Of a DNA stretch of 38,346 nt, positions 25,884 through 34,900 are shown one piece after another. Source of the stretch: Flavobacteriaceae bacterium. GTDB lineage: Bacteria; Bacteroidota; Bacteroidia; Flavobacteriales; Flavobacteriaceae. The position numbers and the translations under genes are program-made. Each line of letters starts with the position of its first letter. Position 1 is the first letter of the stretch. A model generated the notes under the pieces. It had not been told where the DNA came from, did no database searches, and saw only the letters and a program-made list of their open reading frames with translations. Location: positions 1 through 38,346 of the forward strand of contig DQCR01000012.1 in NCBI GenBank assembly GCA_003533785.1. Direction: 5' to 3'.

Positions 25884-28373
25884 CTACAGTGCTATCTGTA
25901 GGCCAATCCGAAAACTTCTTCCTGGAGCAGAGACCCCAGAAGCGAAGGTGCGATAATGGGTGTCGAAGATATTTTCAATCCCTGCTTTTAATTTTGTGGT
26001 GGCATTCCACTGGTAATTTGCCAAGAGAGAAAAATCACTCCAAGCAGGCATGCCTCCAAATTGATCGGTTAGTAACAATGCTGTGGGGTTGATCAATGGA
26101 GTTTCTTCAAGGCTGTCTTCTCCACCTAAGCTGTAGTTTGAAGAATCTTTGGCCGCACTGAATTGATATTGGGCGCGAAGCTGAAGTTTAGCATGATCAT
26201 ATTCTATGGTAAAAGAACCAAAAAGAGGCGAGATGGAGGGCATTGGGCCATAACGTTCGTTGTTATCGGATCCAGTATAGGTTAAGTTTCCTATTCCTTG
26301 AAGTCGGGGAGAGAGCTGTAATTTGGCGTCTATTGCCGAACCGTAAACCAATCGATTTCCTAAATTTTTATTGGCTACCGTAGTTAAAGCTTCCCCATCA
26401 TAGAGGATAGTTTCTTTGTCGGGAGTGGTCGTGTCTGAGAAAACAATGTAGTTGGAACGAACAATATGTCTTGAAACTAGGGTGAGATAGTTTCTGAGGG
26501 TCAACTGACTTTTTTTGTCCTTGGAAAAGAGTGAAAATCCCAGATCGACATTGTAGGCATACTCAGGGAGTAAGAAAGGGTTGGGGACAACCAATACGCC
26601 GTTATTTTCCCTGATTTTTCCAATATCGTCAACATTGGGAGCTTTGAAACCATTGGACACTAACAGGTTCCATTGCATTTGATCCGAGGGGCGATGGATA
26701 GCAGCCAGAGTCCAAGTTAAGGCTTCTGAAGAAAGATGAATATTATTGCGCAACCCAGTATCAATCAAAGTTCCGTTATTCCATTGGGCGTCCAATACAT
26801 AGTGGGTGAGCCGGTATCCAAAATTAAATATCCATTTTGGGGTCTTTTTCAAGATCCAATTCCCATACATGGCAAAGGATTGAGTACTGCTTCCATCACT
26901 GGGATACCGGCTTGGAATGGCAAGTGGCAATCCCAAGCGGCTTATGGTGTTCCCAGAGACAGATAATTCTCGAGAAAAGCCACGGGAATAGACATGGTTG
27001 TAGACTCCTTCAAAACCATAATTAATTTGATTTTTTTGATTGAGTTGGGTGTTAAAATCCCCATTTACACTTAAGACATTTACATTTTCATTTTGAGAAG
27101 TTCGAGTCAAATTACCAAACTTTCTTTGGTTTCTCGACTCCAAAACATTCTGATAGGCAGCAGTTAAAGTTCCTTTTCTAAGCCATTTTTTCTCGGGGAA
27201 GAGCTTGTATTGAGCGGATAATAAAAGCCGCTTCTGTGGACCATAGTACCATTCACTGAACCTTAAAGTACCGTCTCTACTTTCATTTAATTTGTCAAAG
27301 CGATCGATATTAGAAGAATTGGACAACTGCATATTCAACATCAGTTGCTGTGCCCCTGGTAGTTGGAATAAGAATTTCTGCATCAGGTCGTATTGGGAGT
27401 AACCTGTATTGCGTTGCCGAGTCGGATCGTCGTTGATAGTTGGTTGGGATTGGAAATAAGTTGATGAGTTTTCAGAGTAATAATTGCTTAGTCCCCATTC
27501 CAAAAACCCGTGGGCTCTTCTTTCCCCCATTTTAATATCCCCAAATTGAGAATAACTCACACTGGTGATGCTTCCCCATTTTTCTTTACTCACACTTGCT
27601 GAGGCATGGTAGAGGCCCGCTTGAGTAGCAGAATTATATTCACTTGAGAAGTTTAATTTTAGAGGTTCTACTCTGTTTAACTGAGGACTTTTGGTGTAAT
27701 AATGAATCACACCACCAAGGGCATCTGATCCATAACCAACCGATGATGAACCAAACATTACTTCGACTCGTTCTATGGTGTTGGGATCTATGGTGATAGC
27801 ATTCTGCAAGTGTCCAGAACGATATATAGCATTATTCATTCGAACTCCATCAACGACTAACAACACTCGATTGGCTTCAAAACCGCGCAGAACAGGGCTA
27901 CCTCCTCCCCCTTGTGATTTTTGAATTCGAACCCCTGGGGTCATAGCCAGCAAGTCAGCTCCAGTACCCAAAGGACTTCGTGAGATTGTCTTTGATGAAA
28001 TTACAGTTACTTTCTCAGCAATCTCATTTCTATTGCTTTGGGATCGGGCCACTGAAAGGATTACTTCCTCTAGGTTTTGGGTTAGGGGAGTTAAATAAAT
28101 AAACGCGTTCCCTTGAATCGGGACAGCCATTATGAATTGTTGACTTTCGAAACTCGGGTGTTGCAAGGTTATTTTTTCATTGGATTGAAAAGGCGTGAGG
28201 GGAAGAATTCCCAACGAATCGCTTAAAGAACTTCGCAATGAATCCTCAGAGAAAGCAGCCACATTTTCTATGGGTTCGTTGTTTTGACTGTCCAACACTA
28301 CAAGTTGTTGGGCCATCCCTAGATGGAACGTCGCCATGATTAATATACTACTAATACACTTCAAATACCTCAT
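25884..28373 (-). CDS. TonB-dependent outer membrane receptor, hemin/hemoglobin-receptor-like
   Basis: An 829-residue outer-membrane active transporter. A signal peptide (cleavage near MAQQ, residue 20) is followed by a carboxypeptidase-like beta-sandwich (about 22-100), a TonB-box-like EEVILSVAR (102-110), a plug domain (about 112-230) and a C-terminal beta-barrel ending in an aromatic-rich strand (SFRIGLQIAL). The plug has VLRGFEANRVLLVVDGVRMNNAIYR-type sequence (from 161) and SVGYGSDALGGVI, and the barrel has GFKAPNVDDI, all resembling hemin/hemoglobin or catecholate receptors. The substrate is not determinable. I chose the ATG at 28373 over the upstream 28424 because it gives a clean signal peptide; it overlaps recO by 23 bases. 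The gene precedes ileS in the same run. Confidence 0.92.
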   Translation of the reverse strand: MRYLKCISSILIMATFHLGMAQQLVVLDSQNNEPIENVAAFSEDSLRSSLSDSLGILPLTPFQSNEKITLQHPSFESQQFIMAVPIQGNAFIYLTPLTQNLEEVILSVARSQSNRNEIAEKVTVISSKTISRSPLGTGADLLAMTPGVRIQKSQGGGGSPVLRGFEANRVLLVVDGVRMNNAIYRSGHLQNAITIDPNTIERVEVMFGSSSVGYGSDALGGVIHYYTKSPQLNRVEPLKLNFSSEYNSATQAGLYHASASVSKEKWGSITSVSYSQFGDIKMGERRAHGFLEWGLSNYYSENSSTYFQSQPTINDDPTRQRNTGYSQYDLMQKFLFQLPGAQQLMLNMQLSNSSNIDRFDKLNESRDGTLRFSEWYYGPQKRLLLSAQYKLFPEKKWLRKGTLTAAYQNVLESRNQRKFGNLTRTSQNENVNVLSVNGDFNTQLNQKNQINYGFEGVYNHVYSRGFSRELSVSGNTISRLGLPLAIPSRYPSDGSSTQSFAMYGNWILKKTPKWIFNFGYRLTHYVLDAQWNNGTLIDTGLRNNIHLSSEALTWTLAAIHRPSDQMQWNLLVSNGFKAPNVDDIGKIRENNGVLVVPNPFLLPEYAYNVDLGFSLFSKDKKSQLTLRNYLTLVSRHIVRSNYIVFSDTTTPDKETILYDGEALTTVANKNLGNRLVYGSAIDAKLQLSPRLQGIGNLTYTGSDNNERYGPMPSISPLFGSFTIEYDHAKLQLRAQYQFSAAKDSSNYSLGGEDSLEETPLINPTALLLTDQFGGMPAWSDFSLLANYQWNATTKLKAGIENIFDTHYRTFASGVSAPGRSFRIGLQIAL

Positions 28374-29076
28374 GTAAAACTTCCAAAGATTTGGGTTGAT
28401 TGAATCCTTGTAAATGAAATGCAAAATACATCAATATTGAGTCGAGCAAATCGTTTCTAAGAATTTTTGACAAACGAACCTTTAGTGAATCATCAAAATT
28501 CATGCCCAATAGGTTGTTAAAATGCAAAAGGGCATTGCCTTTTATAAAGGGTTCGTGTGGCTGTGAACCACTATAGCATCCGGTTTGTAAATTAAAATAA
28601 GGGAGTTCCATTTCGTGAGTATTGGGGTAAAAACCGATAAACTTGGTCAAATCTATCAAGAACTTCAGATGAAAATTACCCAAGTGATTAATATTTTCTA
28701 ACCACCTAAGGGTTGTTTTTAAATAGGCAAAGAGTGCGGTATTTTGATTGTTTTCTTCTTTGAGCACACTGGCCAAAACTTCACAAAGGAAAAGCAATAT
28801 GGAGCTTTTCACTACATCGGGGTTTTTTTGTAGAGCACTGTCTAGAATAGTACATTCTCGAATGTATCCCAAACGATCGGGTTGTTTGTCCGAAACAACG
28901 ACTGATAAATGCGTTAGTGATTGGAAATAGGAGGGTTTTATTTTTCTTTTTTTTGCTCCATAAATTCCCTTAACCAAATAGGATCGATACCCCATTGCTT
29001 CCGTAAATAGATGCACAATAAGGCTACTGTCTCCATACTTGATGCTCCCAATTACAAAAGCCTCTGTTTTGATCAA
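28351..29076 (-). CDS. recO: DNA repair protein RecO
   Basis: A 241-residue recombination mediator that loads RecA onto SSB-coated DNA. The N-terminal OB fold begins MIKTEAFVIGSIKYGDSSLIVHLFTE and continues to GYRSYLVKGIYGAKKRK (about 29-45), both RecO hallmarks; the rest is the helical domain (FLIDLTKFIGFYPN at about 139-152). The four-cysteine zinc site seen in some RecO proteins is absent (a single Cys in QTGCYSG). Length is normal. It starts 10 bases after gdhA and its last 23 bases overlap the start of the TonB receptor gene, an arrangement I recall as common in flavobacteria. Confidence 0.9.
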   Translation of the reverse strand: MIKTEAFVIGSIKYGDSSLIVHLFTEAMGYRSYLVKGIYGAKKRKIKPSYFQSLTHLSVVVSDKQPDRLGYIRECTILDSALQKNPDVVKSSILLFLCEVLASVLKEENNQNTALFAYLKTTLRWLENINHLGNFHLKFLIDLTKFIGFYPNTHEMELPYFNLQTGCYSGSQPHEPFIKGNALLHFNNLLGMNFDDSLKVRLSKILRNDLLDSILMYFAFHLQGFNQPKSLEVLHEVFEVY

Positions 29077-29086
29077 TTTTTTTGAT

Positions 29087-30427
29087 TTATACTACTCCCT
29101 GAGCCAACATAGCATCCGCAACCTTGACAAATCCAGCAATGTTCGCTCCTTTAACGTAATTCATGTGTTTGTCTTCTTGGCCATATTGTAAGCATGCCGA
29201 ATGGATATCTGCCATGATGTCCTTAAGTTTATCATCGACTTGTTCACGAGTCCAATTGTAGCGCAGTGAATTTTGAGCCATTTCTAAACCAGAAACAGCT
29301 ACTCCTCCTGCGTTTGAAGCCTTACCAGGAGCATATAAAACGGCATGGGTTTGAAAATGAGTAATGGCCTCTGGAGTGCAGGGCATATTGGCTCCCTCTC
29401 CCAAGGCTTTACATCCATTTGCTACAAGTTGTTCTGCGTCGGTGCGATCCAATTCATTTTGTGTAGCACAAGGCAACGCAATATCGCATGGGATTTCCCA
29501 AACTTTTTTACCTGGATAAAAACGTGCTTTGGGATATTTTTCTATGTAGGCATCCAGTCGTTTTCGTTCTACATTTTTCAAATGCATAATATGAGACAAT
29601 TTCTCTTCATTGATTCCTTCTGCATCATGGAGATATCCTGAAGAATCCGATAGAGTAATAACTTTCGCTCCCAATTGATTGCACTTTTCTGCGGCGAATT
29701 GAGCAACGTTTCCTGAACCAGAAATTACTACTGTTTTTCCTTCAATCGAATCCTTGTGATGGTGGAGCATATTTTGGGTAAAATAGACCACACCATAGCC
29801 GGTAGCTTCGGGGCGAATCAAGGAACCGCCCCAGCTAACCCCTTTTCCAGTGAGAACCCCTGTAAATTCATTTTTGAGTCGTTTGTATTGACCAAAGAGA
29901 TACCCAATTTCACGACTCCCCACCCCGATGTCACCAGCGGGGATATCCCGATTGGGACCAATATGGCGGAACAGTTCGGTCATAAAACTTTGGCAAAAAC
30001 GCATTACTTCGGTGTCTGATTTTCCTTTTGGGTCAAAGTCTGATCCCCCTTTTCCTCCTCCCATGGGCAGGGTGGTTAGGCTATTTTTAAATATTTGTTC
30101 AAACGCCAAAAATTTGAGTACACTGAGATTCACTGAGGGGTGGAAGCGCAATCCTCCCTTGTAGGGGCCAATGGCGGAATTCATTTCTATTCGGTAGCCT
30201 CTATTGACTTGTATTTTTTCCTGATCATCGATCCAGGCTACGCGAAAAGAAACCACACGTTCGGGTTCCACCATGCGCAACAATATATTTTGTCCATAAT
30301 AAATATCGTGTTGAACTATATAGGGGAGTACGGTTTCAGCGACTTCTGTGACAGCTTGTAAAAATTCGGGTTCGTTTTGGTTTCTGTTTTCAACCTTTGC
30401 TAAGAATTGCTTTATAATTTTTTCCAT
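29087..30427 (-). CDS. gdhA: NADP-type glutamate dehydrogenase
   Basis: A 446-residue hexameric-type enzyme that aminates 2-oxoglutarate to glutamate. Signatures: YKGGLRFHPSVNLSVLKFL (89-107), PMGGGKGGSDFDPKGKSD (121-138) with catalytic Lys126, and the Rossmann loop VVISGSGNVAQFA (about 228-240) followed by a Ser/Asp stretch (LSDSSG) consistent with NADP preference. The length (about 445-450) matches the small bacterial anabolic class. It lies 33 bases after radA and 10 bases before recO on the same strand. A main ammonia-assimilation enzyme placed in a run with pantothenate and repair genes is probably transcriptional convenience rather than a pathway link. Confidence 0.96.
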   Translation of the reverse strand: MEKIIKQFLAKVENRNQNEPEFLQAVTEVAETVLPYIVQHDIYYGQNILLRMVEPERVVSFRVAWIDDQEKIQVNRGYRIEMNSAIGPYKGGLRFHPSVNLSVLKFLAFEQIFKNSLTTLPMGGGKGGSDFDPKGKSDTEVMRFCQSFMTELFRHIGPNRDIPAGDIGVGSREIGYLFGQYKRLKNEFTGVLTGKGVSWGGSLIRPEATGYGVVYFTQNMLHHHKDSIEGKTVVISGSGNVAQFAAEKCNQLGAKVITLSDSSGYLHDAEGINEEKLSHIMHLKNVERKRLDAYIEKYPKARFYPGKKVWEIPCDIALPCATQNELDRTDAEQLVANGCKALGEGANMPCTPEAITHFQTHAVLYAPGKASNAGGVAVSGLEMAQNSLRYNWTREQVDDKLKDIMADIHSACLQYGQEDKHMNYVKGANIAGFVKVADAMLAQGVV

Positions 30428-30460
30428 AAGGGTTCTTCTTTGAATTTGGTCTGGGTAAAG

Positions 30461-31813
30461 TTAGCCAAAAAGATAGCCAACTACTTCTTCTATTTTTTGA
30501 AAGACTATCCATTCAATGGACTGAGTAGGACGAGTAAGTGCGGGGTGGGGCGCTGTAATGATTGTTTCAAAGCCTAAACGAGCAGCTTCTTGAATTCGTT
30601 GTTCTATTTTGGGAACTGGGCGAATTTCTCCCGAAAGACCCACTTCACCTGCAAATACAATTTTTTGTGTGAGCGCAATATCGTGATGACTTGATAAGAT
30701 GGCCGCAACGATCGATAAATCCATAGCGGGATCCTCAATGTGAATTCCCCCGGTGAGGTTGATAAAAACATCCTTACTGCCTAGGGCAAAGCCTGCTCTT
30801 TTTTCCAATACGGCCAAAAGCATATTGAGTCTTTTGGTGTTAAATCCAGTGCTGCTCCTCTGCGGAGTTCCATAGACTGCGGTGCTTACCAGTGCCTGAA
30901 CCTCAATGAGTAAGGGTCGTATCCCTTCTACGGCAGCGGCAATAGACTGACCAGACAAGCCGTGTTGGGCTTTTGACAGGAGAAGCCTGCTCGGGTTGTT
31001 CACGGGCTGAAGACCGTTTTGCTGCATTTCGTAAATACCAATTTCTGAAGTGGCTCCGTACCGATTTTTTTGTGCTCTTAGAATCCGGTAGAAATGATTT
31101 CGATCGCCTTCAAACTGCAATACCGTATCTACCATGTGTTCCAAAATTTTGGGCCCTGCAATACTTCCCTCTTTATTAATGTGGCCCACAAGAATAACAG
31201 GTGTATTGGTTTCTTTGGCATATTGAATCAGTTCTGAAGTACATTCTCTAATCTGAGTAATACTCCCTGGACTGCTTTCAACTCTGGAAGTTTGTAGGGT
31301 TTGAATGGAATCGATAATAATTATTTTAGGGGGATTTTTTTTGACTTGTTTGAAAATATTAGCCATTTGAGTTTCACTCAGTACAGTACAAAATGGGGTA
31401 GTTTCTCCCATTCGGTCGGCACGCAACTTAATTTGATTTTGACTCTCTTCCCCCGAAACATATAGAATAGGATGATCGGAAGTTAGGGCCAATTGGAGCA
31501 ATAAGGTTGATTTCCCAATACCAGGTTCTCCTCCCAATAAAATAACCGCGCCAGGAACCATACCCCCTCCCAGCACTCGATTGAGCTCATTGTCTTTGGT
31601 GTCGATACGGATTTCAGTTTCAACATCAATTTCATGCAACAATACTGCCTTATTGGCTTTGGTGGCAGTATCATTCCAAGCTTTGGTGGGGTTTTTTTCT
31701 ACAACTTCTTCAACCAAGCTGTTCCAGCTTTTACAGGCATTGCATTGTCCTTGCCATTGGGCGTGTTGGCCACCACAATTCTGACAAAAAAAACTGGTTT
31801 TGGTTTTCGCCAT
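30461..31813 (-). CDS. radA: DNA repair protein RadA
   Basis: A 450-residue RecA-like ATPase that processes recombination intermediates and drives branch migration. The N-terminal four-cysteine zinc finger is intact (Cys10, Cys13, Cys24, Cys27). Walker A is GGEPGIGKST (94-103), Walker B is in IIIIDSIQTL, and the RadA-specific KNRFG motif appears as KNRYG (249-253). The C-terminal Lon-like domain (from about 290) contains DLSIVAAILSS and GEVGLSGEIR, but the domain has no catalytic role in RadA. Length is typical (about 450-460). It begins 19 bases after the flippase-like gene and precedes gdhA. Confidence 0.96.
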   Translation of the reverse strand: MAKTKTSFFCQNCGGQHAQWQGQCNACKSWNSLVEEVVEKNPTKAWNDTATKANKAVLLHEIDVETEIRIDTKDNELNRVLGGGMVPGAVILLGGEPGIGKSTLLLQLALTSDHPILYVSGEESQNQIKLRADRMGETTPFCTVLSETQMANIFKQVKKNPPKIIIIDSIQTLQTSRVESSPGSITQIRECTSELIQYAKETNTPVILVGHINKEGSIAGPKILEHMVDTVLQFEGDRNHFYRILRAQKNRYGATSEIGIYEMQQNGLQPVNNPSRLLLSKAQHGLSGQSIAAAVEGIRPLLIEVQALVSTAVYGTPQRSSTGFNTKRLNMLLAVLEKRAGFALGSKDVFINLTGGIHIEDPAMDLSIVAAILSSHHDIALTQKIVFAGEVGLSGEIRPVPKIEQRIQEAARLGFETIITAPHPALTRPTQSIEWIVFQKIEEVVGYLFG

Positions 31814-31832
31814 ACAATCGGTTGGGAATGTA

Positions 31833-32792
31833 TTATTTCCTGTTGACTAAAGGTAACGCAAAAAAGGAAAGCGCACCAAAAAACAAAATCATAAGGGTTT
31901 GAGAAGACCACATTATCCAGCCAAAGGCCAATCCAGCTTCTTGCGAAATCCCGAAGGCATTCAGCATCAAGGCTACAGTGTAGGGATAGATTCCAATTCC
32001 GCCATTGGTAGCACTGATGGCCAATCCCCCAGCTACGAAAGCAGGAATGATCATGGTCCAAGTCATTTCATAAGTGCCAGGGATTGCCCATTTGATTACG
32101 TAGAACATGCCAAGGTACATCAGCCAAATGAAGAGGGTGTGGAACAAAAAAGCTCCTTTTTTTTTCATGGTTTTTAAGGTAGCAATGCCCTCCCCAAAAC
32201 CAATAAATAGATTTTTGATCTTTCGGAGAAAGGGGTGGGCGCTTTGGGCAAAAATCTTTCGGGCAAGCCAAAAAAGAAACAGGAATAGGGCCATTATGAC
32301 TCCCACATAAAGGGGGTTAAGCCGATTTAATCCCAGCAGGTCCCAGATCAAATCGTATTGCATAAAAAGTGACAAACTAATAAAGCCAAACAAGAGTACT
32401 AAATCAATGGCGCGTTCGGCGACGATAGTTCCAAAAACTTTTTCAAATGCAAAACCTTCATAATTGCTGAGCATCGTAGCACGAAGCAATTCCCCTGAGC
32501 GAGGAATCCCTAAATTGGCCAAATAAGCTATCATTACTGTAAATAATGAATTGATTAGCTTTGGTTTATAACCCAAAGGCTGAAGTAAAAACTGCCAACG
32601 AAACGCACGTGAAAAGTGACTCAAAATAGCAAAGGTCACTGAGAGTAATACGAAACGATAGTCGGCCGTCTGAATGGATTCAACCACTTTGGCACGCTCT
32701 TCAGGGGTAGTTGATTGATAAGAAAGATATAAAAACAAGAAACCAATACCCAGTGGGAATATGGTTTTCAAAATAACACGTAGCCTTTTCAA
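31833..32792 (-). CDS. YbhN/UPF0104-type membrane protein (LPG synthase TM-domain family)
   Basis: A 319-residue polytopic inner-membrane protein with about eight hydrophobic helices (for example 12-23, 47-60, 124-143, 160-175, 214-232, 250-262, 294-315). Features of the lysylphosphatidylglycerol-synthase transmembrane family are visible: [13 protein letters not shown] (63-75), a [16 protein letters not shown] block (93-108) and [14 protein letters not shown] (121-134), plus the late [16 protein letters not shown]. Members without a soluble domain, like this one, are of uncertain function; lipid flipping or interaction is suggested for relatives. Its start overlaps the panD stop by 4 bases (ATGA type), so it is coupled to the pantothenate genes, but I see no functional link. 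Confidence 0.85.
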   Translation of the reverse strand: MKRLRVILKTIFPLGIGFLFLYLSYQSTTPEERAKVVESIQTADYRFVLLSVTFAILSHFSRAFRWQFLLQPLGYKPKLINSLFTVMIAYLANLGIPRSGELLRATMLSNYEGFAFEKVFGTIVAERAIDLVLLFGFISLSLFMQYDLIWDLLGLNRLNPLYVGVIMALFLFLFWLARKIFAQSAHPFLRKIKNLFIGFGEGIATLKTMKKKGAFLFHTLFIWLMYLGMFYVIKWAIPGTYEMTWTMIIPAFVAGGLAISATNGGIGIYPYTVALMLNAFGISQEAGLAFGWIMWSSQTLMILFFGALSFFALPLVNRK

Positions 32793-33139
32793 ATCAATTT
32801 ATTAGTGGCTTCGTCAGGAAAAATAAAGGCAGGGGAAAACTTTTTGGCTTCCTCGATCTCTAATAAGGCATAACCAATGACGATGACAATGTCGCCTTTT
32901 TGAACTTTTCGGGCTGCGGGGCCGTTTAGGGTGACCTCACCACTGCCTCTATCCCCAGCAATAACGTAGGTTTCCAAGCGCTCTCCATTATTGATATTAA
33001 CTACTTGAACTTTTTCTCCAATCACTAAACTAGCTGCTTCAATGAGTTCTGGATCTAGGGTGATACTTCCTATATAATCCAAGTCGGCTCCAGTGACACG
33101 GACTCGGTGAATTTTAGACTTTACCACTTCGATTAACAT
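32789..33139 (-). CDS. panD: aspartate 1-decarboxylase
   Basis: A 116-residue pyruvoyl enzyme that makes beta-alanine from aspartate for pantothenate. Self-processing occurs at Gly24-Ser25 in DYIGSITLD, which falls at exactly the E. coli position when the ATG at 33139 is used. A TTG further upstream (33157) would add six residues and is rejected. [19 protein letters not shown] and the [23 protein letters not shown] blocks are family typical. It lies 14 bases after panC, and together PanD and PanC supply and condense beta-alanine with pantoate. It overlaps the next gene by 4 bases. The ketopantoate genes panB and panE are not in the window. Confidence 0.96.
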   Translation of the reverse strand: MLIEVVKSKIHRVRVTGADLDYIGSITLDPELIEAASLVIGEKVQVVNINNGERLETYVIAGDRGSGEVTLNGPAARKVQKGDIVIVIGYALLEIEEAKKFSPAFIFPDEATNKLI

Positions 33140-33153
33140 GGCGTCAAAGGTAT

Positions 33154-33996
33154 TCAAATTAATGAAAAAGAAAGGTTGTCGATTAAGCGAATCTCACCGA
33201 CTTGGGCTGCGATAAATCCCCGAACGTTTTCAGTCTTCTTATTGTCTATTTCACGCAATGTTATTTCATCATAAATACAGAAATAATCAAGCGTCCATTC
33301 TTGGGCTTGAGAAAATAATTGATTGACGTGATGTTGAGCTGTGCTTGCGTCTTTATCAAGATACAGGGCGCGCGCTTGTTTAAGAGAGCGGAAAAGAAGT
33401 GATGCCTGCTCGAGGTGGTGCTTGGATAGACGAGCATTGCGAGAACTCAAGGCCAAACCACTTTTATCTCGGACGATCGGGCAGCTCACAATGGCTAACG
33501 ATAATTTTTTTTGAACGACTATATGGCGGATAATTGCCAATTGTTGGTAATCTTTCTCTCCAAAGTATGCACGATCTGGATTGACAATTGAAAAGAGTCG
33601 TTCAACCACTGCAGCGACTCCTTGAAAATGCCCTTGACGAGAGTTTCCTTCCATTCTTTTATCCAAGCCATTGAAGGAATAAAACCCCGCAGTTATCTTA
33701 TTGCGGTATATTTCTGAAACGGCAGGAGTAAATACCAATGCCTTGGGAGCAATGGTCGCGATCATGGATAGGTCTTTTTCAAGAGACCTAGGGTATTTTT
33801 CAAAGTCTGTTGGATCCTCAAATTGGGTGGGATTCACAAATATGCTTATAGTCAAATGTGTGTTTTCCTCCAACGCTTTTTTAATCAATGACAAATGCCC
33901 TTGGTGAAGAGAACCCATGGTGGGGACAAAACCCACAGAACCCGATAAATTGGTGAGGACAGCCTGTAATGACGATACCGTTTGGAACACCTCCAT
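33154..33996 (-). CDS. panC: pantoate-beta-alanine ligase (pantothenate synthetase)
   Basis: A 280-residue ATP-dependent enzyme joining pantoate and beta-alanine. The HIGH-like nucleotide motif is [13 protein letters not shown] (25-37), [18 protein letters not shown] (about 54-71) binds pantoate, [15 protein letters not shown] (about 143-157) and the KMSKS-like [13 protein letters not shown] (about 177-189) follow. I start it at the ATG at 33996 ([13 protein letters not shown]); an ATG four codons upstream (34008) is also possible, and a near-match -7 sequence (TATTTTG) just above 34008 slightly favours the shorter form. It is the first gene of the eleven-gene minus-strand run and is divergent from the starch-synthase-like gene. 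Confidence 0.95.
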   Translation of the reverse strand: MEVFQTVSSLQAVLTNLSGSVGFVPTMGSLHQGHLSLIKKALEENTHLTISIFVNPTQFEDPTDFEKYPRSLEKDLSMIATIAPKALVFTPAVSEIYRNKITAGFYSFNGLDKRMEGNSRQGHFQGVAAVVERLFSIVNPDRAYFGEKDYQQLAIIRHIVVQKKLSLAIVSCPIVRDKSGLALSSRNARLSKHHLEQASLLFRSLKQARALYLDKDASTAQHHVNQLFSQAQEWTLDYFCIYDEITLREIDNKKTENVRGFIAAQVGEIRLIDNLSFSLI

Positions 33997-34054
33997 TTGG
34001 GAAAACATTAACAACGCAAAATAGAGATTATTTCTGTTACTGGGCTTATTTTCT

Positions 34055-34062
34055 TATTTTTG
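34055..34062 (+). promoter_or_regulatory. -7 promoter box (TAnnTTTG) for the starch-synthase-like operon
   Basis: TATTTTTG is an exact TAnnTTTG match, 26 bases before the ATG at 34089. A TCTG at 34033-34036, 18 bases upstream, is a poor -33 match. The leader would be about 20 bases. Confidence 0.55.
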
Positions 34063-34088
34063 CAAGACCAAAAAATTCATAAGACCTT

Positions 34089-34895
34089 ATGAAAGATAAA
34101 AGGGTTCTAATTATATCCTCCGAGGTGGTGCCCTATCTTCCTCAGACCGAACAAGCAAAAAATTCATTTTTCATTCCCAAAAGTGTGAATGAAAGTGGCG
34201 GACAAACTCGGATTTTTATGCCCCGTTATGGTTTGATAAACGAGAGAAGACACCAACTCCACGAAGTTATTCGATTGTCGGGAATGAACCTAGTTATCAA
34301 CGACATGGACACTCCGTTGATTATTAAAGTGGCTTCCATTCCCAAAGAGCGAATGCAAGTCTATTTCATCGACAATGAAGACTATTTCAAAAGGCGTGCC
34401 ACTTTGAGGGAAGAAGACGGAACTCTGTTTGACGATAATGACGAACGTATGATATTCTTCACCAAGGGGGTCATCGAAACAGTCAAAAAATTAAATTGGT
34501 CTCCAGACATCATTCATTTGCACGGTTGGTTCACTTCGTTGTTACCTTTATATCTGAAAACTCAATACAAAGACGAACCCCTCTTTGAACAGAGTAAAAT
34601 TGTAAGTTCCATCTACCCCCAAGATTTTGATGGGGTTCTTGCTGGAGCATTGCATGATAAAATAGCTTTCGACCAATTAGACCCGGAAGCCATTCGCTCA
34701 CTAAATGAACCCTCCTACGAGGAATTGATGAATTTAAATGTGCAATTTTCTGACGGATTTGTTCTCGCTGGAGAAGAGCTTCCAGAGGGGGTAATTAAGT
34801 CTATAAAAGCCTCCGACAAACCCATATTGGACTATGAGACGTCGAAAGCCGAAAAAGCTTTTGTAGAATTTTACACTCAAAATTTCGTGTCCTGA
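34089..34895 (+). CDS. glycogen/starch synthase N-terminal domain protein (half-length, probable pseudoenzyme)
   Basis: A 268-residue protein matching only the N-terminal Rossmann domain of GT5 glycogen/starch synthases (full enzymes are about 480). Visible family features: ISSEVVPY (9-16), ESGGQTRIFMPRYGLIN (about 35-51), YFIDNEDYF (about 92-100) and PDIIHLHGWFTSLLPLYL (about 139-156). The N-terminal KxGGL ADP-glucose motif is replaced by LPQTEQAKNSF, and the C-terminal GT-B domain with its catalytic ExxxxxxxE element is absent. The stop is followed after 5 bases by a DUF4270 gene, so this is not a simple frameshift truncation. Homologues of this size recur in Bacteroidota, but catalysis is doubtful. 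It starts a three-gene operon with an exact -7 box and is divergent from panC. Confidence 0.85.
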   Translation: MKDKRVLIISSEVVPYLPQTEQAKNSFFIPKSVNESGGQTRIFMPRYGLINERRHQLHEVIRLSGMNLVINDMDTPLIIKVASIPKERMQVYFIDNEDYFKRRATLREEDGTLFDDNDERMIFFTKGVIETVKKLNWSPDIIHLHGWFTSLLPLYLKTQYKDEPLFEQSKIVSSIYPQDFDGVLAGALHDKIAFDQLDPEAIRSLNEPSYEELMNLNVQFSDGFVLAGEELPEGVIKSIKASDKPILDYETSKAEKAFVEFYTQNFVS

Positions 34896-34900
34896 TATTC

